From NCBI GenBank assembly GCA_018798825.1, contig CP076354.1:992001-1056000 (forward strand): a stretch of 64,000 nucleotides of DNA. The letters run 5' to 3'. This document shows, piece by piece, positions 1 through 10,644 of this stretch. This DNA comes from Ochrobactrum sp. BTU1. GTDB taxonomy: Bacteria; Pseudomonadota; Alphaproteobacteria; Rhizobiales; Rhizobiaceae. The position numbers were made by a program, and so were the translations under genes. The notes under the pieces were generated by a model that saw only the letters and a program-made list of their open reading frames with translations, ran no database searches and was not told the origin of the DNA. Within the stretch, counting starts at the first letter, position 1; each line of letters opens with the position of its first letter.

Positions 1-317
<317 letters not shown>

Positions 318-342
318 TCGGATCAAGCCACATCAATTCAAC

Positions 343-380
343 ACAGGGCGGAGGATTTATCCTCCGCCCTGTTGTGTTTC
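343..380 (+). terminator. Hairpin terminator after the DAHP synthase gene
   Basis: A perfect 13-bp stem, ACAGGGCGGAGGA (343-355) pairing with 360-372, encloses the 4-base loop TTTA. A weak T-rich stretch follows. It lies 26 bases after the stop codon at 317, so it probably ends the DAHP synthase transcript; the short T run makes its strength uncertain. Confidence 0.75.
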
Positions 381-428
381 GGCTGAATTCGCTTATTGAT
401 TTTGGCGAAAACTCACTTGGGGGCATCG

Positions 429-779
429 ATGAAGCGGATTATTCTGGCGTTTCTCAATTCAATGCGTGCTCTCCGGCATTTGGCCAAGCACGAGAAAGCG
501 GTTCAGCAGGAGCTTGTCCTGTTTCTGCTTTCGTTGCCAATCGCATTTTTCCTGGCTCCTAGTGCGCTGGCATTCTTGCTGATGACGGGATCGATCCTGT
601 TCCTCATTCTGGTTGAAGTGCTCAACACGGGTATTGAGGCCACTTGCGATGCAGTCTCGCGTGATTTTCATAAAGAAATTCAGATTGCCAAGGATTGCGG
701 GTCGCTCGCCGTCCTGATCGCGATTGTGTTTGTAGCTGCCACATGGGGCTATATTCTTATTACGACCTATATGATCTGA
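429..779 (+). CDS. dgkA: Diacylglycerol kinase (prokaryotic DgkA)
   Basis: A 116-residue membrane protein, the usual DgkA length. It phosphorylates diacylglycerol to phosphatidic acid, recycling lipid released during periplasmic glucan or lipid modification at the inner membrane. Three hydrophobic segments are visible (about residues 26-44, 46-65 and 92-114). The family hallmark lies between the second and third, LVEVLNTGIEATCDAVS, containing the E-x3-NT-x-IE and following Asp of the active site. The ATG at 429 is chosen because GGGG lies 6-9 bases upstream and it gives the typical N-terminus; the frame is open further upstream without better support. A small hairpin (AAGAAC-N4-GTTCTT, 782-797) follows the stop. 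Confidence 0.93.
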   Translation: MKRIILAFLNSMRALRHLAKHEKAVQQELVLFLLSLPIAFFLAPSALAFLLMTGSILFLILVEVLNTGIEATCDAVSRDFHKEIQIAKDCGSLAVLIAIVFVAATWGYILITTYMI

Positions 780-810
780 CAAAGAACAGCCGTTCTTGAA
801 CTCCATCCGT

Positions 811-824
811 TGCAATTAATTGCA
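811..824. repeat. 14-bp perfect palindrome upstream of nadE
   Basis: TGCAATTAATTGCA is a perfect palindrome in the short gap between dgkA and nadE. Its position about 50 bases before the likely nadE start would suit a dimeric regulator binding site, but no known operator was recognised and chance AT-rich symmetry is possible. Confidence 0.4.
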
Positions 825-872
825 CAAGCGCGCTAAAGCTTGGGCATGATCAGCACCAGCGAGAATCTCGAT

Positions 873-2525
873 ATGCTTCGTATTGCCGTTGCACAGCTCA
901 ATCCCGTTATGGGCGACATCGCCGGAAATCTTGCAAAGGCGCGTGCAGCCCGCGCAGAAGCAGCCAAAATGAACGCCGACCTTGTGATGTTCACCGAGTT
1001 GTTCATTGCAGGTTATCCGCCGGAAGATCTTGTGCTGAAGACTGCCTTTGTCGCGGCCTGTGAAAAGGCTGTTGGTGAGCTAGCCAAAGACACCGCTGAC
1101 GGCGGCCCGGGCGTTATTATCGGCACGCCTATGCAACGCAATAGCGGTTTGCATAATTCGATTGCTGTACTGGATGGCGGCGAGATCATTGCCGAGCGTT
1201 TTAAGGTCGATCTGCCGAACTACGGCGAATTTGACGAAAAGCGCGTATTCCAGCCGGGTCCAATGCCAGGTCCGGTGAATTTCCGCGGTGTGCGCATTGG
1301 TATTCCGATTTGCGAAGATATCTGGGGCGATCTCGGAGTAGCCGAAACGCTAGCTGAAAGCGGCGCTGAATTTCTCTTGGTGCCAAACGGTTCGCCTTAT
1401 CACCGCGCCAAGATCGAACGCCGCTATCAGGTCGTTTTGAAACAGGTTATCGAAACCGAACTTCCGATGCTCTACGCCAATCAGGTTGGCGGGCAGGATG
1501 AGCTGGTCTTCGATGGTGGTTCCTTTGTTTTTAATGCCGACAAGACCCTGAGCCTGCAGATGCCGCAATTTGCGGAAGCGATTACGCTGACTGTCTGGAA
1601 GCGGGACGGCGAGGGCTGGAATTGCGAAGCAGCTGAAAAGGCAAAGCTGCCAGAAGGTTTGGAAGCTGATTATGCGGCCTGTATGCTGGGTCTGCGTGAT
1701 TATGTGAACAAGAACGGCTTCAAGGATGTCGTGCTTGGTCTGTCAGGTGGTATCGACTCCGCAATCTGCGCGGCGTTAGGTGTCGATGCGCTTGGCAAGG
1801 ATCGCGTGCGCTGCGTGATGCTGCCATATCGCTACACCTCGGAAGAGTCGTTGAAAGACGCTGCCGATTGCGCGAAGGCGCTTGGCGTGCGTTACGATAT
1901 TGTGCCTATCGCAGAGCCTGTCGAAGGCTTTCTGTCTGCATTGAAGCCAATGTTTGAAGGTACTGAGAGCGGCGTTACTGAGGAAAATCTACAAAGCCGC
2001 GCACGCGGCACTATCCTTATGGCAATTTCCAACAAGTTCGGTTCGATGGTTGTGACCACGGGCAACAAGTCGGAAATGTCGGTGGGCTATGCAACGCTTT
2101 ATGGTGACATGAATGGTGGCTTCAACCCCATCAAGGACGTCTATAAGATGCAGGTTTTTGCTCTGTCCGAATGGCGCAACAACAATGTTCCGGTTGGCAG
2201 CCTTGGCCCTGCTGGCGAGGTTATCCCGACAAACATCATCACAAAAGCGCCATCCGCAGAATTGCGTGAAAACCAGACAGATCAGGACAGTCTTCCGCCT
2301 TATCCGGTGCTGGACGACATTCTCGAATGCCTCGTTGAAAACGAAATGAGCAATGCCGAGATCGTCGCGCGCGGCCATCAGCTTGAGACGGTGCAACGCA
2401 TCGAGCACCTGCTTAATCTGGCCGAATACAAGCGCCGCCAATCTGCGCCTGGTGTCAAAATTACCAAGAAGAATTTCGGACGTGATCGTCGTTATCCAAT
2501 AACGAACCGCTTCCGCGACCGCTGA
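873..2525 (+). CDS. nadE: Glutamine-dependent NAD+ synthetase
   Basis: A two-domain enzyme that amidates nicotinic acid adenine dinucleotide to NAD+, using ammonia released from glutamine. The N-terminal nitrilase-type glutaminase (about residues 1-260) shows its catalytic triad: Glu in [15 protein letters not shown], Lys in [13 protein letters not shown] and Cys in [10 protein letters not shown]. The C-terminal synthetase (about 270-550) has the pyrophosphate-binding loop GLSGGIDSA and the TGNKSE segment. The 550-residue length is normal for the glutamine-dependent form. The ATG at 873 gives the conserved start [11 protein letters not shown] and has GAGAA nearby; the in-frame ATG at 846 would add nine residues and cannot be excluded. 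The gltX gene follows after 11 bases, so the two are probably co-transcribed. Confidence 0.95.
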   Translation: MLRIAVAQLNPVMGDIAGNLAKARAARAEAAKMNADLVMFTELFIAGYPPEDLVLKTAFVAACEKAVGELAKDTADGGPGVIIGTPMQRNSGLHNSIAVLDGGEIIAERFKVDLPNYGEFDEKRVFQPGPMPGPVNFRGVRIGIPICEDIWGDLGVAETLAESGAEFLLVPNGSPYHRAKIERRYQVVLKQVIETELPMLYANQVGGQDELVFDGGSFVFNADKTLSLQMPQFAEAITLTVWKRDGEGWNCEAAEKAKLPEGLEADYAACMLGLRDYVNKNGFKDVVLGLSGGIDSAICAALGVDALGKDRVRCVMLPYRYTSEESLKDAADCAKALGVRYDIVPIAEPVEGFLSALKPMFEGTESGVTEENLQSRARGTILMAISNKFGSMVVTTGNKSEMSVGYATLYGDMNGGFNPIKDVYKMQVFALSEWRNNNVPVGSLGPAGEVIPTNIITKAPSAELRENQTDQDSLPPYPVLDDILECLVENEMSNAEIVARGHQLETVQRIEHLLNLAEYKRRQSAPGVKITKKNFGRDRRYPITNRFRDR

Positions 2526-2536
2526 GAGATTTCATA

Positions 2537-3910
2537 ATGACCGTAACAGTTCGTTTTGCACCGTCGCCGACGGGGTATATTCATATTGGCAATACACGTA
2601 CCGCACTTTCAAACTGGCTTTACGCCAAGAAGAACGGCGGCAATTTTATTCTGCGTTACGATGATACAGACGTTGAACGCTCCAGGCAGGAATATGCCGA
2701 TGCTATTGCCGTCGATCTCGCATGGCTGGGTGTTACGCCTGACCGGGTCGAATATCAGTCAAAGCGTTTTGATGTGTATGCCAAGGCTGTCGAGAAGCTG
2801 AAGCAGGCTGGTCTTCTCTATGCCTGCTATGAAACAGCAGACGAACTCGAACGCCGTCGCAAGCTTCGTCTCGCGCGTCGTTTGCCGCCAGTCTATGGCC
2901 GCGAAGCTCTGAAGCTGACCGATGATGAAAAGGCAGCTTTCGAAGCTGAGGGCCGCAAGCCGCACTGGCGCTTCCTTCTACCAAACTTTGAAAGCGATCC
3001 TTTCGCAACCACACGCACTGAAGTCCATTGGGATGATCTGGTGCGTGGGCCACAGACTGTAGATCTGGCTTCCATGTCCGATCCGGTTCTGGTTCGCGAA
3101 GACGGCACTTATCTCTATACGCTGCCATCGGTTGTTGATGATATTGATCTTGGCATCACCCACATCATCCGTGGTGACGACCATGTCACTAATTCGGGCG
3201 TGCAGATTGCAATTTTCAAGGCGCTCGGTGCCGAACCGCCGGTCTTTGGCCACCACAACCTGCTCACCACGGTTTCTGGCGAAGGGCTTTCCAAGCGCTC
3301 TGGCGCTCTTTCGGTCGGTAGCTTACGTGAAAGCGGTTATGAACCTATGTCGGTCGCTTCGCTGGCCATTCTGATCGGAACATCCGAGTCCGTTTCGGCA
3401 GCGATCGATATGGATGCCTTGGCAGAACGTTTTGATCTTGCTGCGATTTCAAAATCATCGGCAAAGTTTGACCCAGCAGAACTTGATACGCTTAACCGCG
3501 CTTTGCTGCATGATATGCCTTTTGAGAAAGCGAAAGAGCGTCTCGAAGCACTCGGCATTTCAGGCGATCAGGCAGAGGCTTTTTGGGCAACTGTTCGTGG
3601 CAATCTTGAGCGTTTCAACGATGCGGCTCATTGGTGGCAGATCATCAATGGCGATCTGCCGGAAAAGCCGGAGCTAGCCGAAGAAGATCAGGTGTTTGTG
3701 CAGGAAGCCTTTAAACTGCTACCTGCTGCTCCTTGGGATAAGCAGACCTGGAAAACATGGACCGATACTGTGAAGATCGCGACGGGACGCAAGGGCAAGA
3801 CATTATTCATGCCCCTGCGTATCGCACTTACGGGGCAGGCGCATGGTCCGGAGCTTGCGGACCTACTGGTTTTGATTGGTCCGGATAGAACGAAGATCCG
3901 ACTACTCTAA
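2537..3910 (+). CDS. gltX: Glutamyl-tRNA synthetase (class I)
   Basis: Charges tRNA with glutamate in the cytoplasm. The class I signature motifs are clear: [14 protein letters not shown] (the HIGH motif as HIGN) near residue 8 and LSKRSG (the KMSKS counterpart) near 250. The 457-residue length is normal. Related alphaproteobacteria often carry two gltX paralogues, one of which also handles tRNA-Gln through the amidotransferase route; the sequence alone does not tell which one this is. The ATG at 2537 follows nadE by 11 bases with GAGAG upstream. Its 3' end overlaps the convergent lipoprotein gene by 83 bases. Confidence 0.95.
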   Translation: MTVTVRFAPSPTGYIHIGNTRTALSNWLYAKKNGGNFILRYDDTDVERSRQEYADAIAVDLAWLGVTPDRVEYQSKRFDVYAKAVEKLKQAGLLYACYETADELERRRKLRLARRLPPVYGREALKLTDDEKAAFEAEGRKPHWRFLLPNFESDPFATTRTEVHWDDLVRGPQTVDLASMSDPVLVREDGTYLYTLPSVVDDIDLGITHIIRGDDHVTNSGVQIAIFKALGAEPPVFGHHNLLTTVSGEGLSKRSGALSVGSLRESGYEPMSVASLAILIGTSESVSAAIDMDALAERFDLAAISKSSAKFDPAELDTLNRALLHDMPFEKAKERLEALGISGDQAEAFWATVRGNLERFNDAAHWWQIINGDLPEKPELAEEDQVFVQEAFKLLPAAPWDKQTWKTWTDTVKIATGRKGKTLFMPLRIALTGQAHGPELADLLVLIGPDRTKIRLL

Positions 3911-4541
3911 CTTTCGAGCTTTCCGTATAGGTGCGCTCCGCTGGCGGTGTGGTTGCTGTCGGAGCGATATAGTCAGTTGGTTGAACTTTTGGTTGTGATG
4001 TCGGCGCGTAACTCGATTCCGATGCTTCGTATGGTGGAACAACGAAATCTTCGACCGGTTCACTTACGGTTTTCGCGACTTTAGTCTGGTCGTGTTTAGA
4101 TATTTTGTTTGAGGCTGTTTTTCTGGGAGCAGCCTTCTGCGCTTTTCGAGCGGGTGCCCAAGTCGCTGAACATGCCTGAACATATCGACCAGCGTGGGAT
4201 CTGCCAGCTATCGTCGCGTTTAGCTCAGAGAGCTGGTTTTCAAGAGTTTTAACGTCCGACTGCAGTTTATCGGCTCGCGTCTTAAGGCGCGTGCACGATG
4301 TGGATTTGCCCGCACTGAAACAGCTTTGCTTTGATAGTTCAGTACGAGTCCGTGCAAGCTGAGCTTTGCTTTGTTCAAGTTTTGCTTTCGTCGATGCAAC
4401 ATTGCTCGACAATCGCGCTTTCTCTTTTGGAGAGCATTGCTGCACCGGTTGGGTGGTTGTACAGCCGGCTATCAATAATGCGGTCGTTAACACCATCGCT
4501 GGCGATGCCAGGCGAAAAAAACGTCTACAAGCAATCTTCAT
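3828..4541 (-). CDS. Predicted secreted coiled-coil lipoprotein, function unknown
   Basis: A 237-residue protein of no family I recognise. The N-terminus is a lipoprotein signal peptide: [11 protein letters not shown], a hydrophobic stretch, then the lipobox LIAGC with the acylated Cys at about residue 27. Residues about 40-115 are rich in Lys, Gln, Ser and Leu with heptad-like spacing and probably form a coiled coil. Four further cysteines lie between about 36 and 125. The C-terminal half is Pro/Thr/Ser-rich and low in complexity, as in periplasmic linkers. The last 27 residues are encoded opposite the end of gltX. An envelope location is likely; the role is unknown. Confidence 0.7.
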   Translation of the reverse strand: MKIACRRFFRLASPAMVLTTALLIAGCTTTQPVQQCSPKEKARLSSNVASTKAKLEQSKAQLARTRTELSKQSCFSAGKSTSCTRLKTRADKLQSDVKTLENQLSELNATIAGRSHAGRYVQACSATWAPARKAQKAAPRKTASNKISKHDQTKVAKTVSEPVEDFVVPPYEASESSYAPTSQPKVQPTDYIAPTATTPPAERTYTESSKVRVVGSSFYPDQSKPVGPQAPDHAPAP

Positions 4542-4602
4542 AGAACAAGCCCGTCCTGTTTGTTCGTACGTATCGATTGTTATGTATTGTATTTAAGAAA
4601 GC

Positions 4603-4640
4603 ATAAACGCCAAGTACGATTATTCATACTTGGCGTTTAT
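4603..4640 (-). terminator. 14-bp inverted repeat between maeB and the lipoprotein gene
   Basis: ATAAACGCCAAGTA (4603-4616) pairs perfectly with 4627-4640 around a 10-base loop. It lies 43 bases beyond the maeB stop codon on the transcribed strand and upstream of the lipoprotein start, so it probably ends maeB transcription. The T-rich tail is modest. Confidence 0.55.
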
Positions 4641-4682
4641 TATAAATTGATAATATATATTATAGCAAGTTCTTATTCTATT

Positions 4683-7004
4683 TTACTTCTTCAATTCTCC
4701 CGAGCGCTGAAGTGCTTCAACAACTGCCAGAGCGGTCATATTCACAACGCCACGCGATGTAACTGACGGCGTAAGGATGTGGGCAGGGCGCGCTGTGCCG
4801 AGCAGAATTGGCCCAACATGCAGTGCATCAGTCACCGTCTTGACCACGTTTAGCGTGATGTTTGCCGCGTCAAGGTTCGGGAAAACCAGAAGGTTTGCTT
4901 CGCCCTTGAGGCGCGAGTTCGGGAATACGCGATCCCGCAAAGCTTGCGAAAGCGCAGAGTCGCCATGCATTTCACCATCAGATTCAAGCTCTGGAGCTTT
5001 TTCTGCCAGCAACGCTGCGGCCCGACGCATCTTCTCTGCACTTGCGGATTCTTTCGATCCGAAGTTGGAATGTGAAACGAGTGCAGCCTTTGGTTCAATT
5101 CCGAAACGGCTGATTTCCTTGGCAGCCAGAATTGCCATTTCAGCGATTTCTTCGGCTTCCGGTTCTACGCTGACATAAGTGTCGGTGAGGAACAGTGCGC
5201 CGCGCTGCGAAATAAGCAGGCTGAGGGCAGAATAATCGCTGATACCTGGAAGCTTGCCGATAATCTGCTTCACGACGCGCATATGGCGCTCAAAGCGTCC
5301 TTCCAGACCACAGATCATGGCATCTGCTTCATCGCGCATCACAGCCAGCGCTGCAATTGCCGTCGAGTTGGTACGTACGATTGTACGTGCCGCCTCAGGA
5401 GTCACACCCTGACGGCCCGTATAGGACAGATAAAGGTCGACATAATCACGGTAACGTGGATCATCTTCCGGATTGATAAGATCGAAATCAGTGCCTGGAC
5501 GAATCTTTAGACCGTAGCGCTGAAGGCGTGTTTCGATAACGTGTGGACGACCAACGAGGATTGGTGCAGCAATACGTTCTTCGATAACCACCTGAGCAGC
5601 ACGCAATACACGTTCATCTTCACCGTCAGCATAGATCACGCGCATCGGCTTGCTCTGCGCGCGGGCTGCCGCGAAGACTGGCTTCATGATGAGGCCGGAA
5701 CGGAAGACGAAGCGGTTCAGCCTGTCGGTATAAGCTTCCCAGTCTTCGATTGGACGCGTTGCAACGCCGCTTTCCATCGCAGCCTTGGCAACCGCAGGAG
5801 CGATACGCAGGATCAAACGCTGATCGAATGGCGACGGGATAATGTGATCTGGTCCGAAAGTCGGTGTATCACCAGAATAGGCCCGGGCAGCAACATCAGA
5901 AGGTTCTTCGCGAGCCAATGCCGCAATAGCACGAACCGCTGCGAGCTTCATTTCTTCATTGATTGCAGTCGCACCCACATCAAGTGCGCCACGGAAGATG
6001 TAAGGGAAGCAGAGGACGTTGTTGACCTGGTTCGGATAGTCTGAACGTCCGGTGCAGATCATAGCATCGGCGCGTGCTTCGCGCGCAGCTTCCGGCATGA
6101 TTTCTGGATTTGGATTAGCCAGTGCCATGATCAATGGCTTTTCAGCCATCTGCTTGAGAAGCTCAGGCTTTAGAACACCAGCCGCCGACAAGCCGAGGAA
6201 AACGTCTGCGCCGCCGATAACATCGGCCAGCACGCGTGCGTCGGTCTTCTGTGCGTACACTTCCTTCCAGCGATCCATAAGCGTATTGCGGCCTTCATAG
6301 ACCACGCCTTCAATATCGCAGACAAAGATGTTTTCGCGCTTGGCACCAAGATTAACCAGCAGGTTAAGACAGGCAAGTGCCGCAGCACCGGCGCCTGAAG
6401 TTACAATCTTGGCAGTGCCAATTTCTTTTCCAGCCAATTCCAATCCATTGAGCACTGCGGCAGCGACAATAATTGCCGTTCCGTGCTGATCGTCATGGAA
6501 GACCGGAATATTCATTTTGGCGCGCAGTTGCTCTTCAACTTCAAAGCATTCAGGTGCCTTGATGTCTTCGAGGTTGATACCGCCAAAGGTCGGTTCGAGC
6601 GCGGAAACAACATCAACGATACGGTTGATTTCATGTGCATCGACTTCAATGTCGAAAACATCGATATCCGCGAATTTCTTAAAGAGAACGGCCTTGCCTT
6701 CCATCACTGGCTTGGATGCAAGTGCGCCGATATTGCCAAGGCCAAGAACCGCGGTGCCGTTTGAAATAACTGCGACCAGATTGCCACGCGCCGTATATTC
6801 GGCAGCTGCAGCGGGATCTTCATGGATGGCGAGGCAGGGGGCGGCGACGCCTGGCGAATAAGCAAGCGCAAGGTCGCGCTGATTTCCGAGCGGCTTGGTG
6901 GCTTGAATTTCCAGCTTACCCGGCTTCGGGTAGCGGTGGAAGAACAGGGCCGCTTCGTCAAAATCCGAACGCGTGGAAGTGGAGGGGGTCTTTTTATTCG
7001 TCAT
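4683..7004 (-). CDS. maeB: NADP-dependent malic enzyme with C-terminal phosphotransacetylase-like domain
   Basis: A 773-residue fusion of the MaeB type. The N-terminal part (about 1-430) is the malic enzyme that decarboxylates malate to pyruvate: [23 protein letters not shown] (metal and substrate site) and the dinucleotide fold [12 protein letters not shown] are visible. The C-terminal part (about 440-773) resembles phosphate acetyltransferase; in this family it usually serves regulation by acetyl-CoA, not catalysis. The enzyme links the TCA cycle to pyruvate and NADPH supply. It stands alone on the minus strand. The ATG at 7004 gives [10 protein letters not shown], a short polar leader before the conserved [16 protein letters not shown]. 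Confidence 0.95.
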   Translation of the reverse strand: MTNKKTPSTSTRSDFDEAALFFHRYPKPGKLEIQATKPLGNQRDLALAYSPGVAAPCLAIHEDPAAAAEYTARGNLVAVISNGTAVLGLGNIGALASKPVMEGKAVLFKKFADIDVFDIEVDAHEINRIVDVVSALEPTFGGINLEDIKAPECFEVEEQLRAKMNIPVFHDDQHGTAIIVAAAVLNGLELAGKEIGTAKIVTSGAGAAALACLNLLVNLGAKRENIFVCDIEGVVYEGRNTLMDRWKEVYAQKTDARVLADVIGGADVFLGLSAAGVLKPELLKQMAEKPLIMALANPNPEIMPEAAREARADAMICTGRSDYPNQVNNVLCFPYIFRGALDVGATAINEEMKLAAVRAIAALAREEPSDVAARAYSGDTPTFGPDHIIPSPFDQRLILRIAPAVAKAAMESGVATRPIEDWEAYTDRLNRFVFRSGLIMKPVFAAARAQSKPMRVIYADGEDERVLRAAQVVIEERIAAPILVGRPHVIETRLQRYGLKIRPGTDFDLINPEDDPRYRDYVDLYLSYTGRQGVTPEAARTIVRTNSTAIAALAVMRDEADAMICGLEGRFERHMRVVKQIIGKLPGISDYSALSLLISQRGALFLTDTYVSVEPEAEEIAEMAILAAKEISRFGIEPKAALVSHSNFGSKESASAEKMRRAAALLAEKAPELESDGEMHGDSALSQALRDRVFPNSRLKGEANLLVFPNLDAANITLNVVKTVTDALHVGPILLGTARPAHILTPSVTSRGVVNMTALAVVEALQRSGELKK

Positions 7005-7460
7005 TATCGCATCGCTTTCCGGTTCATGCGCGCAGCTGGGGGAGGAAACCGCGCAGGGACGCTTATTTGCGTCTTTTGAGCCATTATCGTTCTTATCTCA
7101 AACTATCAAATCACTATAGGCCCGATTTCGAGAAGCAGTTATTCCGCAGTTGAATGGTATTTCGAGTGAAACAGCTTCTTTTATGGCAACAGACATGCCA
7201 CCAAGCCAATGTCGCAATCAACCGGATTTTGGTTGACGCGCGGAAATGTCCACCTGTTCCGCGCTTTTTTACCACTCAAATAATTGCGACCTTAATTTTA
7301 CCGGGAATATCGCTTCGATTTTGAAAATTCGTATCCCTCATTATCTGGGATAATTTATATAAGAAATTACTTTAATAGCTAACTATATAGCACTGTTTCG
7401 TTTAATTTTTGGAGGCTTATACTTAGTAAAATTCAGTAAACAAACTAGGATATATGTGTC
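7005..7460. other. Divergent intergenic region between maeB and the citrate-synthase-like gene
   Basis: A 456-base gap holding both divergent promoters. The right half (about 7280-7450) is AT-rich, as expected upstream of the plus-strand gene. A short inverted repeat, CAACC-N7-GGTTG, lies near 7217-7233. No gene, RNA or named operator was recognised. Confidence 0.5.
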
Positions 7461-8552
7461 ATGCGCAGTGGCCTTGAAAATATTGTCGTCACCGAAACCG
7501 TTTTGTCGGATGTCGATGGTCTTTCGGGAAAACTCATCATTCGTGGGCGATCGCTCGATAATCTTGTTCCTCATACCAGTTTTGAGGATTGTATTGAGCT
7601 TCTATGGGATGGCTTGTTTGATGACCTTCCCAAGGGAGAGGAACTTCAGCGTGCGCTCGGTGAGGCTCGTGCTCAGATTTTTCATCACACCGATGCAATA
7701 GACGATGTGTTGCTTGAACTGCCGCCGATAGAAGTCGTGCGTGCGCTGATGGCCAGAATCCCCGACGGAGATGACCTTACAGCCGCTCTTTATATGGTTG
7801 CAGCTCCGGCTGTTTTCACTCCTGCCATTATGCGTATGAAACGTGGACGACAGATGCTGTCTCCCGATCCTTCTCTTCCGCATAGCGTCGACTTTCTACG
7901 TATGATGAATGTCAGAATGCCGGAGGAAATTGATGTTCAGGCCCTCAATAGCTACCTCGTATCTGTTTCTGATCACGGTTTGAATGCATCGACCTTCGCT
8001 GCCCGTGTGGTTGCTTCGACACAGGCGGGGATGACGTCATCAATTCTGGCCGCAATCGGCGCTTTGAAAGGCCCACTTCACGGCGGAGCACCTGCTCCTG
8101 TGCTTGATATGTTGGACGCGATTGGAAATGCCAAGAATGCAGAAGTTTGGCTGGATAGGGCTGTTTCCAAAGGTGAGCGCATAATGGGTTTTGGTCATCG
8201 GATTTACCGCATTCGTGATCCCCGGGCCGATGTAATCAAAGCTGCGCTTCATCGCATTATAGAGAGCAAAAACGCTAACAAAGACAGGCTGCATTTGGCT
8301 GAAGCGGTGGAAACTGCAGCAATCGCTGTGCTGAATAAGCATAAGCCGGAACGAATGCTGTCAACCAATGTCGAATATTATACGGCTTTACTGCTTGAAC
8401 AGCTTGATATCCCTCGCGCAGCTTTCACCTCCGTATTTGCCATGGGGCGAACATTGGGTTGGGTTGCACACTGCCGTGAACAAATAAAAGAGAACAAACT
8501 TATTCGTCCACAGTCGATCTATGTTGGTCCCAAAATTGATACAGTCACTTAG
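7461..8552 (+). CDS. Citrate synthase / 2-methylcitrate synthase family protein
   Basis: A 363-residue member of the citrate synthase superfamily, shorter than the roughly 430-residue housekeeping GltA and closer to methylcitrate or minor citrate synthases. Conserved catalytic surroundings are visible: GPLHGGAPAPV (first His), MGFGHRIYRIRDPRA (second His) and the late FTSVFAMGRTLGWVAH segment. It would condense acetyl-CoA or propionyl-CoA with oxaloacetate. It has no prp-operon neighbours, so a propionate role is not supported by context. The ATG at 7461 is used; the overlapping ATG at 7456 is in another frame. A terminator follows. Confidence 0.85.
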   Translation: MRSGLENIVVTETVLSDVDGLSGKLIIRGRSLDNLVPHTSFEDCIELLWDGLFDDLPKGEELQRALGEARAQIFHHTDAIDDVLLELPPIEVVRALMARIPDGDDLTAALYMVAAPAVFTPAIMRMKRGRQMLSPDPSLPHSVDFLRMMNVRMPEEIDVQALNSYLVSVSDHGLNASTFAARVVASTQAGMTSSILAAIGALKGPLHGGAPAPVLDMLDAIGNAKNAEVWLDRAVSKGERIMGFGHRIYRIRDPRADVIKAALHRIIESKNANKDRLHLAEAVETAAIAVLNKHKPERMLSTNVEYYTALLLEQLDIPRAAFTSVFAMGRTLGWVAHCREQIKENKLIRPQSIYVGPKIDTVT

Positions 8553-8619
8553 TTTTACTTCGACATATTTGATCTCAGCCCCTGAGATAAACATTCAGAT
8601 ATATTGAAAATTCTATTTG

Positions 8620-8655
8620 AGAGACGCGAAGTTATTGGCTTTGCGTCTCTTTTTT
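8620..8655 (+). terminator. Rho-independent terminator after the citrate-synthase-like gene
   Basis: AGAGACGCGAAG (8620-8631) pairs with CTTTGCGTCTCT (8639-8650) with one wobble, followed by a run of six T. It is a well-formed intrinsic terminator for the upstream gene. Confidence 0.85.
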
Positions 8656-8728
8656 AACCGTCATATGTCTGTGACATGAATCGGGTTTTCTACGCTCAAA
8701 TCCGGGTTGCCATCGGAAGGACAACCAA

Positions 8729-9586
8729 ATGAGCGATGAACAGACTGAGTCAAAGAAATACCGCACTCTGTTTATTTCTGACGTGCATCTTGGCTCCAAA
8801 GCGGCTCAGGCCGAACTTTTGCTGGACTTCCTGCGTTGCCATGATGCTGAAACGATCTATCTGGTTGGTGATATCGTTGATGGCTGGCGTTTGCGACGCA
8901 ACTGGCATTGGCCACAGGAACACAACGATGTTGTGCAGAAGCTTCTGCGCAAAAGCCGCAAGGGCGCGACAATCATTTATATTGCCGGCAACCACGATGA
9001 GTTCCTGCGCAATTTTCAGGGTACGCATTTTGGCGGCATCGAAGTGATGAACCGCGCTATTCATGAAGCGGCGGACGGACGTAAATTCCTCGTCATTCAC
9101 GGCGATCAGTTCGACGTTGTGGTGCGCAATGCACGCTTTATCGCATATCTTGGTGACTGGGCTTACGATACGGCCATCTGGATCAACACGATCATGAGCC
9201 GCGTGCGTGCAATGTTTGGTCTGCGTTACTGGTCGTTTTCCGCTTGGGCTAAATTCCGCGTGAAGAAAGCGGTCAACTTCATCGGCAAGTTTGAAGACGT
9301 GGTTTCAGAAGAAGCACAACGCATCGGCGTCGATGGCGTTATCTGCGGTCACATCCATCATGCGACCATCGAGAAGATGAACGGCGTTGAATATATCAAC
9401 ACCGGCGATTGGGTAGAAAGCTGCACAGCGGTTGTCGAGCATTTCGATGGACGTATGGAGTTGCTGGAATGGACTGAGCGTCTGGGCCAGAAACCATCAC
9501 TCCCTGCCGTGCAAGACGCAAATGCAGGCGGAAGAATAATCAGGCTTCCGAGAGCAGCCCGCAAAGCGGTGAATGGCAGCAGATGA
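8729..9586 (+). CDS. LpxH-like metallophosphoesterase (UDP-2,3-diacylglucosamine diphosphatase family)
   Basis: A 285-residue calcineurin-type phosphoesterase. The metal-binding motifs appear in order: ISDVHLGS (D-x-H), LVGDIVDGW (GD), AGNHDEFL (GNHD), VIHGDQFD and CGHIHHA (GH-x-H). This arrangement matches the LpxH-like group, which cleaves the pyrophosphate of UDP-2,3-diacylglucosamine in lipid A synthesis. Many alphaproteobacteria use LpxI for that step, so this paralogue may act on another lipid-linked or nucleotide substrate. Its stop overlaps the start of the glycosyltransferase gene by four bases (ATGA), implying coupled translation and a shared pathway in envelope lipids or polysaccharides. 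Confidence 0.8.
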   Translation: MSDEQTESKKYRTLFISDVHLGSKAAQAELLLDFLRCHDAETIYLVGDIVDGWRLRRNWHWPQEHNDVVQKLLRKSRKGATIIYIAGNHDEFLRNFQGTHFGGIEVMNRAIHEAADGRKFLVIHGDQFDVVVRNARFIAYLGDWAYDTAIWINTIMSRVRAMFGLRYWSFSAWAKFRVKKAVNFIGKFEDVVSEEAQRIGVDGVICGHIHHATIEKMNGVEYINTGDWVESCTAVVEHFDGRMELLEWTERLGQKPSLPAVQDANAGGRIIRLPRAARKAVNGSR

Positions 9587-10644
9587 AGAAACTGGTCATC
9601 GTAACAGACGCCTGGCATCCACAAGTAAATGGCGTTGTGAGAACGCTGGCAAAATGCTGTGAACTGATGACCGAACGTGGCTATGAGGTGATTGTCATCT
9701 CTCCACAGGATTACCGTTCGGTACCTTGTCCGACATATCCCGAAATTCGTCTGGCCATGACGACCCCATCGGCCTTCCGCCGACGGCTCGTGAAAATGCA
9801 GCCGGACTATGTGCATATCGCTACCGAAGGTCCGCTGGGCTTCATGGCGCGGCGTGCATGTCTTAAAATGGGTTGGAACTTTACGACAAGCTTTCACACC
9901 CGCTTTCCTGAATATCTTCAGGACAGGTTTCCAATTCCGCCAAAGTGGACTTACGCGTTCTTGCGCCGCTTTCATAATGCGGCGTCCCATACACTTGTTC
10001 CAACCCAATCAATCCTCGACGATTTGCATGGACGTGGTTTTACAGGGCTGGAGCTTTGGACCCGCGGTGTTGATCGCACGCTTTTTCATCCACGCGACGA
10101 TGTTAAAAGGGACCTGCCGCAGCCGGTCTTTATCTGCGTCGGACGCGTCGCTACAGAAAAGAACCTGCCAGCATTTCTGGAGTTGAAACTGCCGGGAACG
10201 AAATTGATCGTCGGCGACGGTCCGGCACTCGACGATTTGAAAACCCGTTTTCCGGAAACCGTTTTCATTGGCAAGAAAGAGGGCAAGGACCTCGCGCGTG
10301 TCTATGCATCGGCGGATGTGTTTGTGTTTCCGAGCAGAACCGACACGTTTGGCCTCGTTCTGCTGGAAGCCATTTCGTCGGGCCTGCCTGTGGCGGCATT
10401 TCCCGTACCGGGATCATCCGATGTTGTGGGCGCAACAGGAGCGGGGGTTTTGTCCGAAGATTTGCATGAAGCATGCATTGCGGCACTTGAAATGCCAGCC
10501 TTTGATCCCGCTGAAGTGCTCAAGCCTTTCACATGGGAAGCCTGTGCGGACATCTTCGAAAACGTTCTGTCGTCAACGAAGAGTGTCGCACAACCTTTCA
10601 GCAGAACCGAGAATCAACCCCAGACAGTCGCCTCTGGCGGATAA
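9583..10644 (+). CDS. GT4-family glycosyltransferase
   Basis: A 353-residue GT-B fold transferase. The N-terminal domain begins MKKLVIVTDAWHPQVNG, typical of lipid-modifying GT4 enzymes. The C-terminal domain has the nucleotide-sugar site: FICVGRVATEKNLPAFL, VGDGPALDDLK and the E-x7-E region FPSRTDTFGLVLLEAISS. It is translationally coupled to the LpxH-like gene, so the two probably act on the same membrane-linked substrate; glycolipid synthesis is my inference. The 3' end overlaps the convergent epimerase gene by 31 bases. Confidence 0.85.
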   Translation: MKKLVIVTDAWHPQVNGVVRTLAKCCELMTERGYEVIVISPQDYRSVPCPTYPEIRLAMTTPSAFRRRLVKMQPDYVHIATEGPLGFMARRACLKMGWNFTTSFHTRFPEYLQDRFPIPPKWTYAFLRRFHNAASHTLVPTQSILDDLHGRGFTGLELWTRGVDRTLFHPRDDVKRDLPQPVFICVGRVATEKNLPAFLELKLPGTKLIVGDGPALDDLKTRFPETVFIGKKEGKDLARVYASADVFVFPSRTDTFGLVLLEAISSGLPVAAFPVPGSSDVVGATGAGVLSEDLHEACIAALEMPAFDPAEVLKPFTWEACADIFENVLSSTKSVAQPFSRTENQPQTVASGG

